From contig JAFLTI010000012.1 in assembly GCA_022510485.1 (NCBI GenBank), forward strand, positions 1-52,305: a stretch of 52,305 bases of DNA. The letters run 5' to 3'. How positions within the stretch are numbered: position 1 is the first letter of the stretch; every line of letters starts with the position of its first letter. Made by a program: the position numbers and the translations under genes. Source of the DNA: Lentimicrobiaceae bacterium (GTDB lineage Bacteria > Bacteroidota > Bacteroidia > Bacteroidales > P3). The notes below the pieces were generated by a model. The model made no database searches. It was not told where the DNA came from and saw only the letters and a list, made by a program, of their open reading frames with translations. Shown here piece by piece: positions 1-7,695 of the stretch.

Positions 1-56
1 CCAACGGCAGAACCTTCAAAAAAGTACAATCGGGAAGCGTTACGATTCTGCGTTAA
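1..56 (+). CDS. 3' end of a T9SS type-B sorting-domain protein (partial)
   Basis: Only the last 17 codons plus the TAA at 54-56 lie in the window. They read NGRTFKKVQSGSVTILR. This nearly matches the C-terminus of the full-length type-B (gliding-motility-associated, CHU_C-like) protein at 34873-38358, which has KKVQSGSITIL at the same place. That ending is the last beta-strand of the C-terminal signal used by the type IX secretion system. The gene therefore probably encodes a secreted or surface-attached protein whose body lies left of the window. Its last 28 bases are repeated exactly at 1167-1194. Assignment rests on a very short stretch but the match is distinctive. Confidence 0.75.
   Translation, partial: NGRTFKKVQSGSVTILR
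28..55. repeat. 28-bp direct repeat, left copy
   Basis: A perfect 28-bp repeat that begins AATCGGGAAG and ends CTGCGTTA. It codes for the last residues and most of the stop codon of the type-B sorting-domain gene. The identical right copy is at 1167-1194. Past the perfect block a weaker match goes on for about 11 bp (7 of 11 identical). Inside it AATCG and CGATT form 5-bp inverted arms 10 bp apart. Confidence 0.95.
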
Positions 57-83
57 CAGTTCATAATTTATTCATTCATGCAA

Positions 84-113
84 TTGTTGTCTTGTGAATA
101 ATTTGTATTTTTA
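84..113 (+). promoter_or_regulatory. Possible promoter of the 132-1142 gene
   Basis: TTG at 84-86, a 19-bp spacer and TATTTTTA at 106-113 resemble the Bacteroidota -33/-7 promoter (TTG and TAnnTTTG), with one mismatch in the -7 box. Transcription would start about 12 bp before the ATG. Because it lies between the 28-bp repeats, the insert would carry its own promoter. The region is AT-rich, so chance similarity is possible. Confidence 0.3.
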
Positions 114-131
114 CATATTAATACGAAAACA

Positions 132-1142
132 ATGTCCAGATTAGAGAAAATATATCAAGCATTGCAAACTCTTGAAAGTGAGGGTTTAGGGTTGAATATT
201 GAACAGAAAGCTCAACTACGGGAAGCAGAAGAAGAGATAATACGGAGAGAAATTTTGCCGGTATTAACTGAAAAGATTGAACCTTTGCTTAATCAAATAG
301 AACGTGAACTTGTTCTTGTAGTTGATTATAATCCGAAACAACCGTTAAAAGTTAGCCTGTCTCGCAGACGGATAGTCTTTCCCGGCGCGGTTGAAATTAA
401 AGCAGAATCAAAAGCAAAATTCCCTTCTTCCGATAATCAATCAACAACAAAAGACGAAAGTGCTTCAAAAAAAATTCTTTGCGTGACTATGCCAAATGGT
501 CGTATTATTAAATACCCGAAGGCAAAAGACACATTTATTGAGGTAATTAAGGAAATAGGAGTTGAACGTATTCGTCCTCTTGAAATTACTTGTTGCAAAA
601 TACCAATTATCTCGAATAAGTACGATGCTAAATATGGTCGAGCGCAACATCCTATCGGTGATGGATGGCTCGTTCTTACGAACAGCTCAACTCACAATAA
701 AAAACGAATACTTGATTATATTGCACGTAGGCTTAACATACCTTTACGAGTTGAAATGCTTATACCCGCATATACTGAAGAAAACTTGAAAGGAAAACGG
801 GCGATGTTCTCTTTGAATGGTTCAGAGCCACTAAACAAACGAAATGCCGTATATGAAGTGATAAAAAAGTTTGTAGAGGAGCATCCCGATTCAACATTTG
901 AAGATATTGAAATATTTTTTCCTCGTAGACTTCAAGGAGGTTATGGAGTTGTTGTATTGGAGGAAGAATACCAATATCGCATTGCCCAAGGACAAAACGC
1001 AGACGGCTGTTATTTTATAGATAAGCCATTTACCGACTCACGAGGTCGTAAATTCTATGTTTGTAACCAATGGGGCTATAATTTTACCGCTTTTCAAAAA
1101 CACATTGAAAATAAATTGGGATGGGTTCTTGTGGAAGTATAA
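132..1142 (+). CDS. Unknown protein on a repeat-flanked single-gene insert
   Basis: 336 residues, no signal peptide or membrane segment, so probably cytoplasmic. Residues 1-60 are charged and helical (coiled-coil-like). About 80-110 is a Ser/Lys-rich linker. About 110-215 is a compact domain with a GDGWLVLTNSSTHNKKR block. About 225-336 holds SLNGSEPLNKR, then a stretch like HPDSTFEDIE-FFPRRLQGGYGVV, then VCNQWG near the end. From memory, that last pattern recurs at the C-termini of uncharacterised bacterial proteins, some near restriction genes. I could not check this and assign no function. The gene is clearly more AT-rich than its neighbours and is enclosed by 28-bp direct repeats, so horizontal gain is likely. 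The ATG start fits the upstream promoter-like sequence. Confidence 0.85.
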   Translation: MSRLEKIYQALQTLESEGLGLNIEQKAQLREAEEEIIRREILPVLTEKIEPLLNQIERELVLVVDYNPKQPLKVSLSRRRIVFPGAVEIKAESKAKFPSSDNQSTTKDESASKKILCVTMPNGRIIKYPKAKDTFIEVIKEIGVERIRPLEITCCKIPIISNKYDAKYGRAQHPIGDGWLVLTNSSTHNKKRILDYIARRLNIPLRVEMLIPAYTEENLKGKRAMFSLNGSEPLNKRNAVYEVIKKFVEEHPDSTFEDIEIFFPRRLQGGYGVVVLEEEYQYRIAQGQNADGCYFIDKPFTDSRGRKFYVCNQWGYNFTAFQKHIENKLGWVLVEV

Positions 1143-1145
1143 TTT

Positions 1146-1171
1146 CGATTATCGTAAGATAATGCTAATCG
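1146..1171. other. Inverted repeats at the right end of the insert
   Basis: CGATTA (1146-1151) pairs with TAATCG (1166-1171), and inside it ATTATC (1148-1153) pairs with GATAAT (1158-1163) around a GTAA loop. The structure lies between the stop codon of the unknown gene and the right 28-bp repeat and overlaps the first bases of that repeat. It could be a weak terminator (no clear T-run) or an end structure of the inserted segment. Confidence 0.4.
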
Positions 1172-1194
1172 GGAAGCGTTACGATTCTGCGTTA
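1167..1194. repeat. 28-bp direct repeat, right copy
   Basis: Exact copy of 28-55. Here the frame of the sorting-domain tail is preceded directly by an in-frame TAA (1166-1168), so this copy is not translated as part of that gene. It ends inside the stop codon of the convergent MBOAT gene (TAA on the minus strand, 1192-1194). The next base is G instead of A, so the sorting-domain reading frame would end in TAG here instead of TAA. Confidence 0.95.
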
Positions 1195-2691
1195 GAAGTT
1201 GAGAAATACAAGCCCTGCGGCGAGGGCGGCGGTCAAGAGGAATTTAAGGGTTAGGGGCAGGCGTTCAAAGGCGCGGAGCCATGCCTGCTTGCGCCTTTCG
1301 CGCACAAAAATCAGCAGCAAGAACGCAAACAACAGCACGATAAAGGCAATGCCGTAAGTGTAGTTCAAGTTGGAAATACGACCCCACTCGGTGGGATCGA
1401 ACAGTCCAAAAAATAAATCCGCTGCCGTTTGCAGTGTTCCGGCACGGAAAAAAATCCAAGAAAAACTGATAATGTTAAAGGTAATGAACCAGCCGAACAG
1501 ACGCAGAAAGCGGTTCCGTTCCACCTTGGCATCCCATGCGCTGAGTTTTTCTATACAGAGAACCACCGTATGCACTGCCGCCCAGAGCAAGAAGCCGATA
1601 CCTGCCCCGTACCAAAGCCCGGCAAGGAGCATAGTCAGTATCAAAGCAAACACCGTGCGCCCTTTTCCGTAACGGTTTCCGCCCAAAGGAATGTAAACGT
1701 AATCTCTGAACCATGTGTGCAGCGTGATGTGCCAACGCCGCCAAAAATCGGTAAGATTGGAAGCCTTGTAGGGCGAACGGAAATTGTCGGGAAGCGGAAA
1801 ACCGAGCAAGGCGGAGATACCGACCGCCAAGTCGGTGTAACCTGAAAAAGCGCAGTAAATCCAAATGGAGAAACCGTAAAGAGCCATCCATTTTTCTATG
1901 CCCGAAAACAAATCGGGATTGTCAAATACGGGAGAAACGATATGGTTATCCACAAATGTCGCCACCAAAGCCGTTTTTACCAAACCGGGCAAAATACGCC
2001 CCAAGGCGGCGGAGAACTCCTGCCGGGTAAGCATATAATGGCTCTGCATCTGCCCCATAAACTGGTTGGTGCGGATAATGGGTCCGGCAAACATTCGGGG
2101 AAAGAACAACAGATAAAACCCGAAATCTCCCACACTGGCAAAAGGTATGCTCTGTCCGCGTTTCAAGTCAACGAGGTAGCCGATGGCGTGGAGCGTAACA
2201 AAAGACAGACCTACAGGCAGTATCAGGCGTTCGATAGTGGCGGGGAAGATACGTCCCGAGGCGGTTTCCGCCAAAGAAAAGCCGTCAGACAGGTAATGGA
2301 TGGCAGGCAGTCCGCCTCCAAACAAAGCGTTCCACAATTGAGTAAGGAACACATTGTACTTAAATATAGCCAAGATGCCGAGGTTGAGCAGTATGCCGAT
2401 AATCATCCAAGTGCGGCTTCCCTTGTCGGAGCTTTTGTTGATAATGTTTCCGATGCCGTAGTTGAGAAAAACCGACAGCAGCAGCGCAAACACGAACAGT
2501 CCGCCTGTCTTGTAGCAGAAAAAAAGGCTGCAAAGAAACAGGAAAGTATTCCTTTTCCTACGGTTTTGGTAGCAGAGCGACAGCCCGCCCAAAACAATGC
2601 AGAAAAAAATCCAGAAAGATATTCCGGTAAACAGAAAACCGTTTTGGGGCGAAAACAGAAAGAAATCCGACAGCAGCTTCAAGATGTTCAT
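1192..2691 (-). CDS. MBOAT family membrane O-acyltransferase (AlgI/DltB-like)
   Basis: 499 residues with about 11-12 hydrophobic segments, as expected of MBOAT enzymes, which move acyl groups across the inner membrane onto extracytoplasmic polymers. The family core is clear: [24 protein letters not shown] with His321, and a W-x3-His at 370-374. The conserved Leu-Trp-His-Gly motif is LWYG here, Tyr361 in place of His (codon TAC, one transition from CAC). The start overlaps the stop of the upstream SGNH-like gene by 4 bp (2688-2691), so the two are translationally coupled, the usual arrangement for AlgI/AlgJ-type O-acetylation pairs. The acceptor polymer is unknown. The stop overlaps the right 28-bp repeat. 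Confidence 0.9.
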   Translation of the reverse strand: [499 protein letters not shown]

Positions 2692-4229
2692 AATGTACGG
2701 TTTTGAGTTGCCGGCACTAACTCACGGGCGCGTTGTATAATGGCACGTTTTCTTTCCTGTAAAATAAAGCGGCGGTATTCGTGCAGCAAAGAACGGTAAA
2801 TGAGTTTGCCTACCCAATCGGCACCCCGGGGCGTAAAATGGCTCAGGTTACGCGAAACCAAAGCCGGTTGCGCCTCCGCCCAGCGCGCCAAGGCATTTTC
2901 TCCTCCCAAGGCTTGATCGAGATTCCAGAATACGCAACCGCAGGCAAAGGCACATTCCCGTTGAATGTCGAGAATCTGTTCCACATTGCCCGAAGATGCC
3001 GTGCCGATAACGATAAGCGGCGTTTGCGGCATAAGCATACGCAGGTAGGCGAGGTCCTTTATGAGCGACAGGTGGTAACTGTTGTAATCCTTATTTTTTA
3101 TCCAAGGACTGCCGTCGAATTGGTACAGTATCAAGCCGGTGTTGAGCAGGCTAAACTGGTTTATCAGAAAACGGCGGTTGTTGGGCGAAAAAACAGTGCC
3201 CTCGTAGCCTTTTACCGACATATTGTCTACGCTGATGCCCACCGTATCGTTGAGAGACAGGGCATAAAGGTTGGCGTTCTTGGAAAGGGTAAGCGACAGC
3301 TCCACTTTTTCGCTTCCGGAGGGCAAGGCGTAGGTGTAGCGTTGCTGTCCGGGCACTTCTATTACTTGTGCGGAGGCTTGGGTTTGGTTTGCTCTTACCT
3401 GAATTTGGGCAGGCGACACGTCTTCGTGCAAGATACCCTCCAAAAACAAGGGTCGTTGCCGGAGTTTTTCTGGAATATCAATGGCGATAAAGCCCTTGTC
3501 TTTTGTTTTTTGCCTCAAAGCGTTGACGGGTGGCGGCTTTAAGGCAGCCGTATAAACCCCGAAATTACCGCGTGGCATCTTTTTGTTAGGTTGGGAAATA
3601 TGCCATTTTCCACTTTTTTTTACGGAAATATAGTTGGCGTTGGTTTGAAACAGAGGCAGCAAACCTACGCCCGCACCGCCAAAATCATCCTGCATAAGCC
3701 GCCTCAGCGTGCCGCTCACATAATCGTTTTCAATCAGGCTGCCGCCATAGTGCAGAACCCGGACAAAACAAGTTCGTTTCGATATGGGATTTTCGTTCCA
3801 GAAATCGGGCTTCTCATACCAGTTGGCTATCTGTTCGGCATCCTGCGGATTGCGCAGGGCAAGCAGTTTGGCAAAAAAATCATGTAATAAGTATCTGCCG
3901 GCGCCGGCACTGTCGTATTCAAACGGAAAAACAGGCACATCCTGTAGTTCGGCATCCTCAAAAATATCGGCATCCAAACGGTAAAGCCGCTTGTAAAAAA
4001 GCATGAGGCTGTCTTCTTTCCAGCGTTGAACGAGAGATGCCACAGCCTGATCTTTTTCTTGTTCTTTCAGTCCTTCCTGCTGTACTGAAACCAAAGGCTT
4101 CGGGAGTTTCGGCAGGGTGGAAAAGATTGGAAATTCAACCGACAAATCGGGCGTGTACACACCTGCATAAATCGCCGCTACGACAAGCAGGGTGCAAACC
4201 AAAAACAGGAAAGATTTAATCGGTTTCAT
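2688..4229 (-). CDS. SGNH/GDSL-like periplasmic protein paired with MBOAT
   Basis: 513 residues. An N-terminal hydrophobic segment (about 6-24) is a membrane anchor or uncleaved signal, so the rest is periplasmic. It resembles SGNH-hydrolase-like proteins encoded beside MBOAT genes: HYGGSLIEND at about 160-169 matches the block-I GDS region with Ser164 kept, and NLSHFTPRGA at 461-470 matches the last D-x-x-H block with His464 kept. Both Asp positions are changed (GGS for GDS, NLSH for DLTH). The likely job is to complete acyl transfer from the MBOAT partner to a cell-surface glycan. It is translationally coupled to that partner and lies 3 bp after the mltD-like stop, so the three genes may be one transcript. 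Confidence 0.75.
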   Translation of the reverse strand: MKPIKSFLFLVCTLLVVAAIYAGVYTPDLSVEFPIFSTLPKLPKPLVSVQQEGLKEQEKDQAVASLVQRWKEDSLMLFYKRLYRLDADIFEDAELQDVPVFPFEYDSAGAGRYLLHDFFAKLLALRNPQDAEQIANWYEKPDFWNENPISKRTCFVRVLHYGGSLIENDYVSGTLRRLMQDDFGGAGVGLLPLFQTNANYISVKKSGKWHISQPNKKMPRGNFGVYTAALKPPPVNALRQKTKDKGFIAIDIPEKLRQRPLFLEGILHEDVSPAQIQVRANQTQASAQVIEVPGQQRYTYALPSGSEKVELSLTLSKNANLYALSLNDTVGISVDNMSVKGYEGTVFSPNNRRFLINQFSLLNTGLILYQFDGSPWIKNKDYNSYHLSLIKDLAYLRMLMPQTPLIVIGTASSGNVEQILDIQRECAFACGCVFWNLDQALGGENALARWAEAQPALVSRNLSHFTPRGADWVGKLIYRSLLHEYRRFILQERKRAIIQRARELVPATQNRTL

Positions 4230-4232
4230 ATC

Positions 4233-5828
4233 TTAATGTTGCGTGGTAACGATTTTAAGCGTCTGCCCGGGATAGATGGTTCCTTTTTTGTTGAGTTTGT
4301 TGGTACGTATGATGTCGTTTACCGATGAACCCTGATAACGGCGCGAGATAGAATACACCGTTTCGCCCTTGCGCACCGTATGGGTATAGGTGCGGGTAGC
4401 CTGCATCTGCGAGGGGCTCTTTACGGCAGGTTTGTCGTCGCGCGGCTTGGTAACGGTCATGCTCACCTTGCCTTTGTCGGTGTTTCCCGTTGTATTGTCG
4501 GGAGGGAATTTGAGATTGGAGCTTGCCTGCACCGGGCGGTCATCGGTATAGATATACAGAATCTGGTTGGGATAGATAGTGGAGGAACGCAGATTGTTCC
4601 ACTTCATTATATCGGATACCTTTACCTTAAACTTGGCGGCGATATTAGAAAGGGTCTGCCCGCGTTGCACCCGATAGGGAAAACGGAGTGGGGTGGGAGG
4701 AATACGGTTGTTGGTATCGGCATAGATGTCTTCTTCGTTTTCCATAAACTTAATCGTGAAATTTACCGGAAGACGGAGACTGTAATAATCGGTGTTGCCC
4801 GGAATCACATCGCGCCGGTACTGGGGGTTGAGATCCCGCAGCACTTGCAGGGGAATGTTCAGCTTTTCCGCCACCACACCCAAGCTGAGGTCTTTATCGA
4901 CCATAAGCGTATCGGTAAGCAGGGGAATGGAGGAGGGGGCTTCAAACCCATATTCCTTGTAGTAATTCATAATGTAGGTGGCACCTATAAAGGCTGGAAC
5001 ATAACCTCTCGTTTCGCGCGGCAGGAAAGGATAAATCTGCCAGAAATCGGTTTTGCCCTGAGCCCGGCGGATAGCGCGGTTTACATTGCCCGGACCGCAA
5101 TTATAGGCGGCAATCGCCAAAATCCAGTCACCGAAGTTGTCGTACAGATCCTTGAGATAGCGCGCCGCCGCATCGCTTGCCTTTTCGGGGTCGAAACGCT
5201 CGTCTACGTGCTGGTCAATCTTAAGATTGTACATACGCCCGGTCTGATACATAAACTGCCAGCTTCCGGACGCGCCCACCTTGGATACGGCGCGGGGATT
5301 CAGTGCCGATTCGATAATGGCAAGATATTTAAGTTCCTGCGGAACGCCGTTGCGCTCCATAGCCTGTTCAAAAATGGGAAAGTAATATTGGGAGAGCGCC
5401 AACATAACGTTTATCTGCTGGCGGCGTTTGTTCACATAAACGTCAATATAGTTCTTTACCTTTTGATTATAAGGCAGTTTTACCACAAAATGATCGCTCA
5501 GACCGTTCAGCCGCGCTATATAAACCGAATCGGGTTCGTTGTAATAGGGAATATCGCCCGTAAGTTCGGGACGTTCCTGTATCTGTGCGGTATCGGAGTT
5601 CTTTTTTTGGTTCTTGTTGAAAAACAGCAGTTCTTTAGACAGAAAAAACTCTTCTAAAAGAACATTCGCCAAACTGTCTTCGCGGGTAATGGCTTGAGCC
5701 TTGGCAGGGCGATCCTCTTGGGGCGGAACAAGCGCCTGCCCCCTGCCCACAGCAGGAAACAGACAAACCGCCGCCAGCACGCAGCCCCACGTTTTAAGAA
5801 GCCGTATTTTCTTTGTTAAGAATTGCAT
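4233..5828 (-). CDS. mltD: Membrane-bound lytic murein transglycosylase (MltD-like)
   Basis: 531 residues with a signal peptide ending ...AVGRG before Gln31. The SLT/lysozyme-like domain spans about 155-270, with IIESALNP holding the catalytic Glu173, then GASGSWQFM and AYNCGPGNVNRAI. Two LysM peptidoglycan-binding repeats follow (about 386-428 and 483-527), plus a weaker LysM-like stretch near 315-353. It cleaves the MurNAc-GlcNAc bond to give 1,6-anhydro products and acts in the periplasm during wall turnover. It is first in a minus-strand run with the SGNH-like and MBOAT genes. Its promoter lies in the repeat element at 5842. Confidence 0.93.
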   Translation of the reverse strand: MQFLTKKIRLLKTWGCVLAAVCLFPAVGRGQALVPPQEDRPAKAQAITREDSLANVLLEEFFLSKELLFFNKNQKKNSDTAQIQERPELTGDIPYYNEPDSVYIARLNGLSDHFVVKLPYNQKVKNYIDVYVNKRRQQINVMLALSQYYFPIFEQAMERNGVPQELKYLAIIESALNPRAVSKVGASGSWQFMYQTGRMYNLKIDQHVDERFDPEKASDAAARYLKDLYDNFGDWILAIAAYNCGPGNVNRAIRRAQGKTDFWQIYPFLPRETRGYVPAFIGATYIMNYYKEYGFEAPSSIPLLTDTLMVDKDLSLGVVAEKLNIPLQVLRDLNPQYRRDVIPGNTDYYSLRLPVNFTIKFMENEEDIYADTNNRIPPTPLRFPYRVQRGQTLSNIAAKFKVKVSDIMKWNNLRSSTIYPNQILYIYTDDRPVQASSNLKFPPDNTTGNTDKGKVSMTVTKPRDDKPAVKSPSQMQATRTYTHTVRKGETVYSISRRYQGSSVNDIIRTNKLNKKGTIYPGQTLKIVTTQH

Positions 5829-5841
5829 AAATTATAAAACC

Positions 5842-6117
5842 GCAAAGATACAAAAGTTGAGAGCAGAAGCCAAACGCATAACCCAAACTTGTTTGGGGAA
5901 CGGGCGCTGCCGCAGCAGGGACAAAGCTTGCTTTGGAACTGATAAGGCAGTGCCCGTTACCAAGCCAAGTGTGAACTTGGCTTGGCTTTTGATTTTCAAT
6001 CGAAGTTTTCTCGCCATGGCATAGCCCAAGTAAACTTGATCTCTGCGCATGGCTTATCGAAAACTTTGCCGAGACGCGGAATCTTCAACGGAGCGCAGCG
6101 GAGTTAAAGATTCCGCA
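5842..6117. repeat. Hairpin-rich dispersed repeat, copy A
   Basis: This is the gene-free gap between mltD and the caspase operon terminator. It starts with the 37-bp promoter block shared with 22328-22364. Then come nested inverted repeats: CCCAAAC-TT-GTTTGGG (5882-5897); a 13-bp stem 5899-5911/5946-5958 with one G-T pair, enclosing CAAAGC-TT-GCTTTG (5922-5935); CCAAGCCAAG-TGTGAA-CTTGGCTTGG (5960-5985); a 10-bp stem 6001-6010/6059-6068 enclosing GCCATG/CATGGC; and GCGGAATCTT (6076-6085) with AAGATTCCGC (6107-6116). Between those last arms lies a block also found three times in copy B. The short open frame here (5832-6050 minus) runs through the repeat and is not a credible gene. Confidence 0.85.
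5843..5874 (-). promoter_or_regulatory. Promoter of the mltD-SGNH-MBOAT run
   Basis: On the minus strand TTTG (5874-5871), a 20-bp spacer and TATCTTTG (5850-5843) match the Bacteroidota -33/-7 consensus. The -7 box is 14 bp from the ATG at 5828. The whole promoter lies in a 37-bp block (5842-5878) that is identical at 22328-22364, where it precedes an unrelated operon. Confidence 0.7.
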
Positions 6118-6135
6118 GAAATCCAAACGCATAAA

Positions 6136-6178
6136 AAACCTCCCTGCCTATGCCATTCGGTATAAACAGGGAGGTGAT
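6136..6178 (-). terminator. Terminator of the caspase operon
   Basis: CCTCCCTG (6139-6146) and CAGGGAGG (6167-6174) form an 8-bp stem, helped by inner TATGCC/GGTATA pairing. Read on the minus strand the hairpin is followed by six T residues, a typical intrinsic terminator. It lies about 30 bp past the caspase gene stop at 6206. Confidence 0.8.
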
Positions 6179-6205
6179 TTGTAAACGTTTGTCGGAAAAG
6201 CCGAT

Positions 6206-7687
6206 TTATTTGAGTTTGATCGTTTTCCAAGAACCGCTCATTTGTTCGCTGGTTGCAATAACTGGATTTTGAGGTTTTTCGTTGGTCAGGAAAGCCTCTT
6301 TTTTAACATTCCTGTTGATATATTCTGCCAGTTCACCATAGGTAACATTACCTTGCGTTTCTTGTAATTTCTTGAGCAAGAAATAGGTAAATAAACCATG
6401 TCCCTTTTCTTTATACGGCATGGCTGTTTCATCGCCCGATGCGGCGGAGAATACAATCGTATTCCCCTCGATAACCTCTTTTTTCGCTTCACGTGCCACA
6501 CCGCGTGCGCCTACAAGCATGGAACCGTCACGATTGGCACCGGTAAAACAGGCATCCATAAAATAGGTTACATTGGTGGCTTTAGAATCGGCAATGGTTT
6601 TATATAGTTTGTTCAAGCTATAGCAAGTGGCGATATTGGTGCCCTTTCCGTCTGTCGGAACTATATAGGCGTCTCCCGTCTTTTCATCGGGAATGCCGTG
6701 CCCGCAGTAATATACGATTGCTTTCGCGTTGTCGAAAATATTCATTGCCTGTACCATTTTATCCACACCGCCTGCCATAATACCGGCAGAAGCGTTTTTG
6801 TAGAGCCAAACCTGTCTTTCGGGTATGCCCAAGGTCTTGATGCAATAATCCTTGAAAGTTTCGCCATCATTAAGGGCAAACTGCACATCGTCAATAAATT
6901 CGTAATTTTCGTTGGCGATAATCAGCACAAAGGTATTCTCGGCTTTGGTGTTGGTAACCGGAATATTTATATCTACATCGCTGTTGCGAACTAACGGTTT
7001 TGCGCCGTTGGCGGAGGAACCTTTTTTATTACTGGCAACATCTGTTTTCTGTACAATGGTTTCAGCCAACAAGTTATAATCGATATTTCCACTACCGGCT
7101 TTTTGTGACTCATTAAGTGCCTTGGTAATAGAAGCAACGTCTCTGGAAACATCTTGTTTAAAATCGTTCATTATATCACGACATACTTCTATGAGCAATA
7201 CTTGGGAGTCTTTGCCATAATATAGTCCGAGTACGCTTTTTCCTGAACGTGTATATTTATAACGTTTTATTAAGTCACCGTCCAAGGTTTGTATTGAAAT
7301 TGATAATGATACTTCAACTCGCACTGCATTAAAGGGAACCCCTAATAGATTTAGTGCACAGAGAGTAAAACCACCAAGGTATGCACCCACAGGATTGTTT
7401 TTAAAATGAACTTTAGTACACTCAACGTGTATAATCCCAAGCGGTTTCTCATGCGTTTTTTGCATGATATTTGTTGTTATCTCGCTATTAAATAGACTGT
7501 TGAGAAGGGAATGGTTCATTCCGTTTACGATAGCATTGCCTTGGGAATACAAAAAGTCAAAACTATACTTCAGAGAAGGCAGTTTATTTGGAATAGGATC
7601 ATATCTTGCGTGTTCCATGCCGGCTTTATACACGGTACAGCTAGAAAGAAACAAAGCCGATAAGATTATTGCAATGATCTTTTTCAT
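6206..7687 (-). CDS. Caspase-fold (peptidase C14-like) lipoprotein
   Basis: 493 residues. A lipoprotein signal ends LFLSSC with Cys17 as the lipidated residue and Thr next, with no Asp that would hold it in the inner membrane. Residues about 25-200 form an unrecognised domain. The caspase-like domain spans about 251-445: FVLIIANENY, YYCGHG with His330, FMDACFTG with Cys380, and FSAASGDETA after it. The His/Cys dyad is intact, so it may be an active Cys peptidase of the meta/orthocaspase type in the envelope. It is last in an operon with a DUF4384 protein (8 bp upstream) and an LPP20/LpoB-like protein. Substrate unknown. Confidence 0.85.
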   Translation of the reverse strand: MKKIIAIILSALFLSSCTVYKAGMEHARYDPIPNKLPSLKYSFDFLYSQGNAIVNGMNHSLLNSLFNSEITTNIMQKTHEKPLGIIHVECTKVHFKNNPVGAYLGGFTLCALNLLGVPFNAVRVEVSLSISIQTLDGDLIKRYKYTRSGKSVLGLYYGKDSQVLLIEVCRDIMNDFKQDVSRDVASITKALNESQKAGSGNIDYNLLAETIVQKTDVASNKKGSSANGAKPLVRNSDVDINIPVTNTKAENTFVLIIANENYEFIDDVQFALNDGETFKDYCIKTLGIPERQVWLYKNASAGIMAGGVDKMVQAMNIFDNAKAIVYYCGHGIPDEKTGDAYIVPTDGKGTNIATCYSLNKLYKTIADSKATNVTYFMDACFTGANRDGSMLVGARGVAREAKKEVIEGNTIVFSAASGDETAMPYKEKGHGLFTYFLLKKLQETQGNVTYGELAEYINRNVKKEAFLTNEKPQNPVIATSEQMSGSWKTIKLK

Positions 7688-7695
7688 GACTGTTT

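Noticed and set aside
4380..5657. 425-codon open frame antisense to mltD
   Set aside because: Shadow of the mltD coding strand: mltD has intact domains in the opposite frame. The same applies to the long antisense frames at 1942-2706, 33723-34850, 39681-40667 and 43267-44235.
5832..6050. 72-codon minus-strand open frame between mltD and the caspase operon
   Set aside because: It lies inside the hairpin-rich repeat, and its similarity to frames at 22291-22563 comes from the repeated DNA itself. No domain or clean start context.
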